Origin: Seminavis robusta
Lineage: Eukaryota; Bacillariophyta; Bacillariophyceae; Naviculales; Naviculaceae
Length of the DNA: 64,000 nucleotides
Assembly (NCBI GenBank): GCA_903772945.1
Contig: CAICTM010000155.1
Span: 1-64,000, forward strand
Reading direction: 5' to 3'
The notes under the pieces were generated by a model that saw nothing but the letters and a program-made list of their open reading frames with translations, was not told the origin of the DNA and searched no databases. The stretch's first letter is position 1, and each line of letters begins with the position of its first letter. The translations under genes were made by a program, and so were the position numbers. This document shows positions 63,501-64,000 of this stretch, piece by piece.

Positions 63501-64000
63501 CATCTTCTTTCAATGCCTCAATCAGCGCATCGCGGTACCGCTGTGTCATCTTGCGATCTTCCCGTTCTATCAATTGCTCGCAAAAATCTGTGACAATTGC
63601 CGCAAAGAACGCCGTCGGATCCGTCCACTGGATTGGTTCCGACTTGAAAAAGAAGAAGAATGGCCGATCTTCCTTGCAATTGTCTTCTCCAGTGTCGTTT
63701 TGATCTTCTTCGAGCAATGGGTGCCTCAGAGTCTGGGCCAGTGTTGTCTTGCCCACACCCATGGATCCTTCAATGAGTACTACGTCAATCTTACAAGAAG
63801 CGGACGGTCCCTCCTTTTGATATAGTTCCCGTTGCTGCTTTTGCCGTGCGTAAATGGTTGTCAACTGATCTCGCTCTTTCCATCTCCCATAGACGCTTCC
63901 TCCTTCTTTTTGGGCAGAGTGTAACTGTTCCGAGATTCTCCTGGTATACTTTTGTGGCTTTTTAAACCGGGCAGGAAGACGCGGTGGTGGTTGTCCAAGG
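60582..64000 (-). CDS. Large AAA-type signalling ATPase with helical repeats (5' end beyond the window)
   Basis: Exons in minus order: 64000 (open) to 61814, 61734-61386, 61312-61194 and 61113-60582; introns of 79, 73 and 80 nt, all GT-AG. The N-terminal visible part reads LGQPPPRLPARFKKPQKYTR, then GGSVYGRWKERDQL, the strand typical of AAA_16/STAND proteins, followed by P-loop EGSMGVGKTTLAQTL and Walker B TILLWDDSHWM. Later: GILFLGTYREDEADD, LTKGNPTFIKELLRLFQEE. The C-terminal ~500 residues are TPR-like helices (FRYGELGVRISNHWKKAVWV, LGDYDRAYEYSDSARYIYMD, EEALAYEQLGRCVLEKEP). In related algal and bacterial proteins this module sits between a kinase-like N-terminus and a cyclase or histidine kinase; neither is visible here. 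The gene continues to the right. Confidence 0.82.

Overview
This is nuclear DNA of a eukaryotic alga, most probably a pennate diatom (inference). The genes are intron-poor. The introns I could place by GT-AG sites and frame continuity are mostly 50-210 nt, and both strands are used. The protein set is eukaryotic: an ESCRT-III subunit, RBR ubiquitin ligase, SEP/UBX protein, SET proteins, ZIP transporter and two-domain MTHFR. Several families are expanded in diatoms, including helicase-associated-domain repeat proteins and large AAA-type signalling ATPases with a degenerate helical C-terminus. Intergenic DNA is full of short palindromes (GGTACCGGTACC-like and CTAGCTAGCTAG-like). I saw no organellar genes, rRNA, convincing tRNA, CRISPR array, virus-derived element or autonomous transposon. 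Layout: 1-13 kb holds the 3' end of an unknown gene, a p47/Shp1-like SEP-UBX adaptor, a 1509-residue disordered protein, a cytochrome P450 and a TMEM144-like sugar/drug-type transporter with six exons, one of them only 17 nt. 13-18 kb holds two minus-strand hypothetical genes sharing an almost superimposable C-terminal tail, then a small hypothetical gene. 18-29.4 kb holds a TIM-barrel sugar isomerase-like enzyme, a membrane-anchored parvulin, a five-repeat HA-domain protein, a chlorophyllase/PAF-AH-like hydrolase, a polytopic membrane protein, CHMP5/VPS60 and an RBR ligase. 29.7-36 kb holds an ABC-F ATPase, a condensation-type acyltransferase and a three-exon MTHFR. 36-47.5 kb is gene-poor apart from a double-SET protein and a few small ORFs; it carries a TGAGAAACT array and a broken partial copy of a small gene. 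47.5-56 kb holds a four-pass membrane protein, a basic Ser/Arg-rich protein, a PD-(D/E)XK-like protein, a ZIP zinc transporter, a gene with an apparent frameshift and a glycine-rich membrane protein. 56-64 kb holds an unusual repeat block with long inverted repeats, then a 1061-residue protein that appears to join an ataxin-2-type LsmAD segment, an RPA70N-like OB fold and armadillo-like repeats, and finally a large AAA-type ATPase running off the right edge. Neighbouring genes do not form an evident pathway. The most unusual items are the LsmAD/OB/ARM fusion with its repeat-derived upstream region, the paired genes with a shared C-terminal tail, and the double-SET protein whose second domain has lost its key tyrosine. 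Start codons were chosen at the first in-frame ATG where the open frame extends upstream through non-ATG codons. All family assignments are from motif recognition without a database search.
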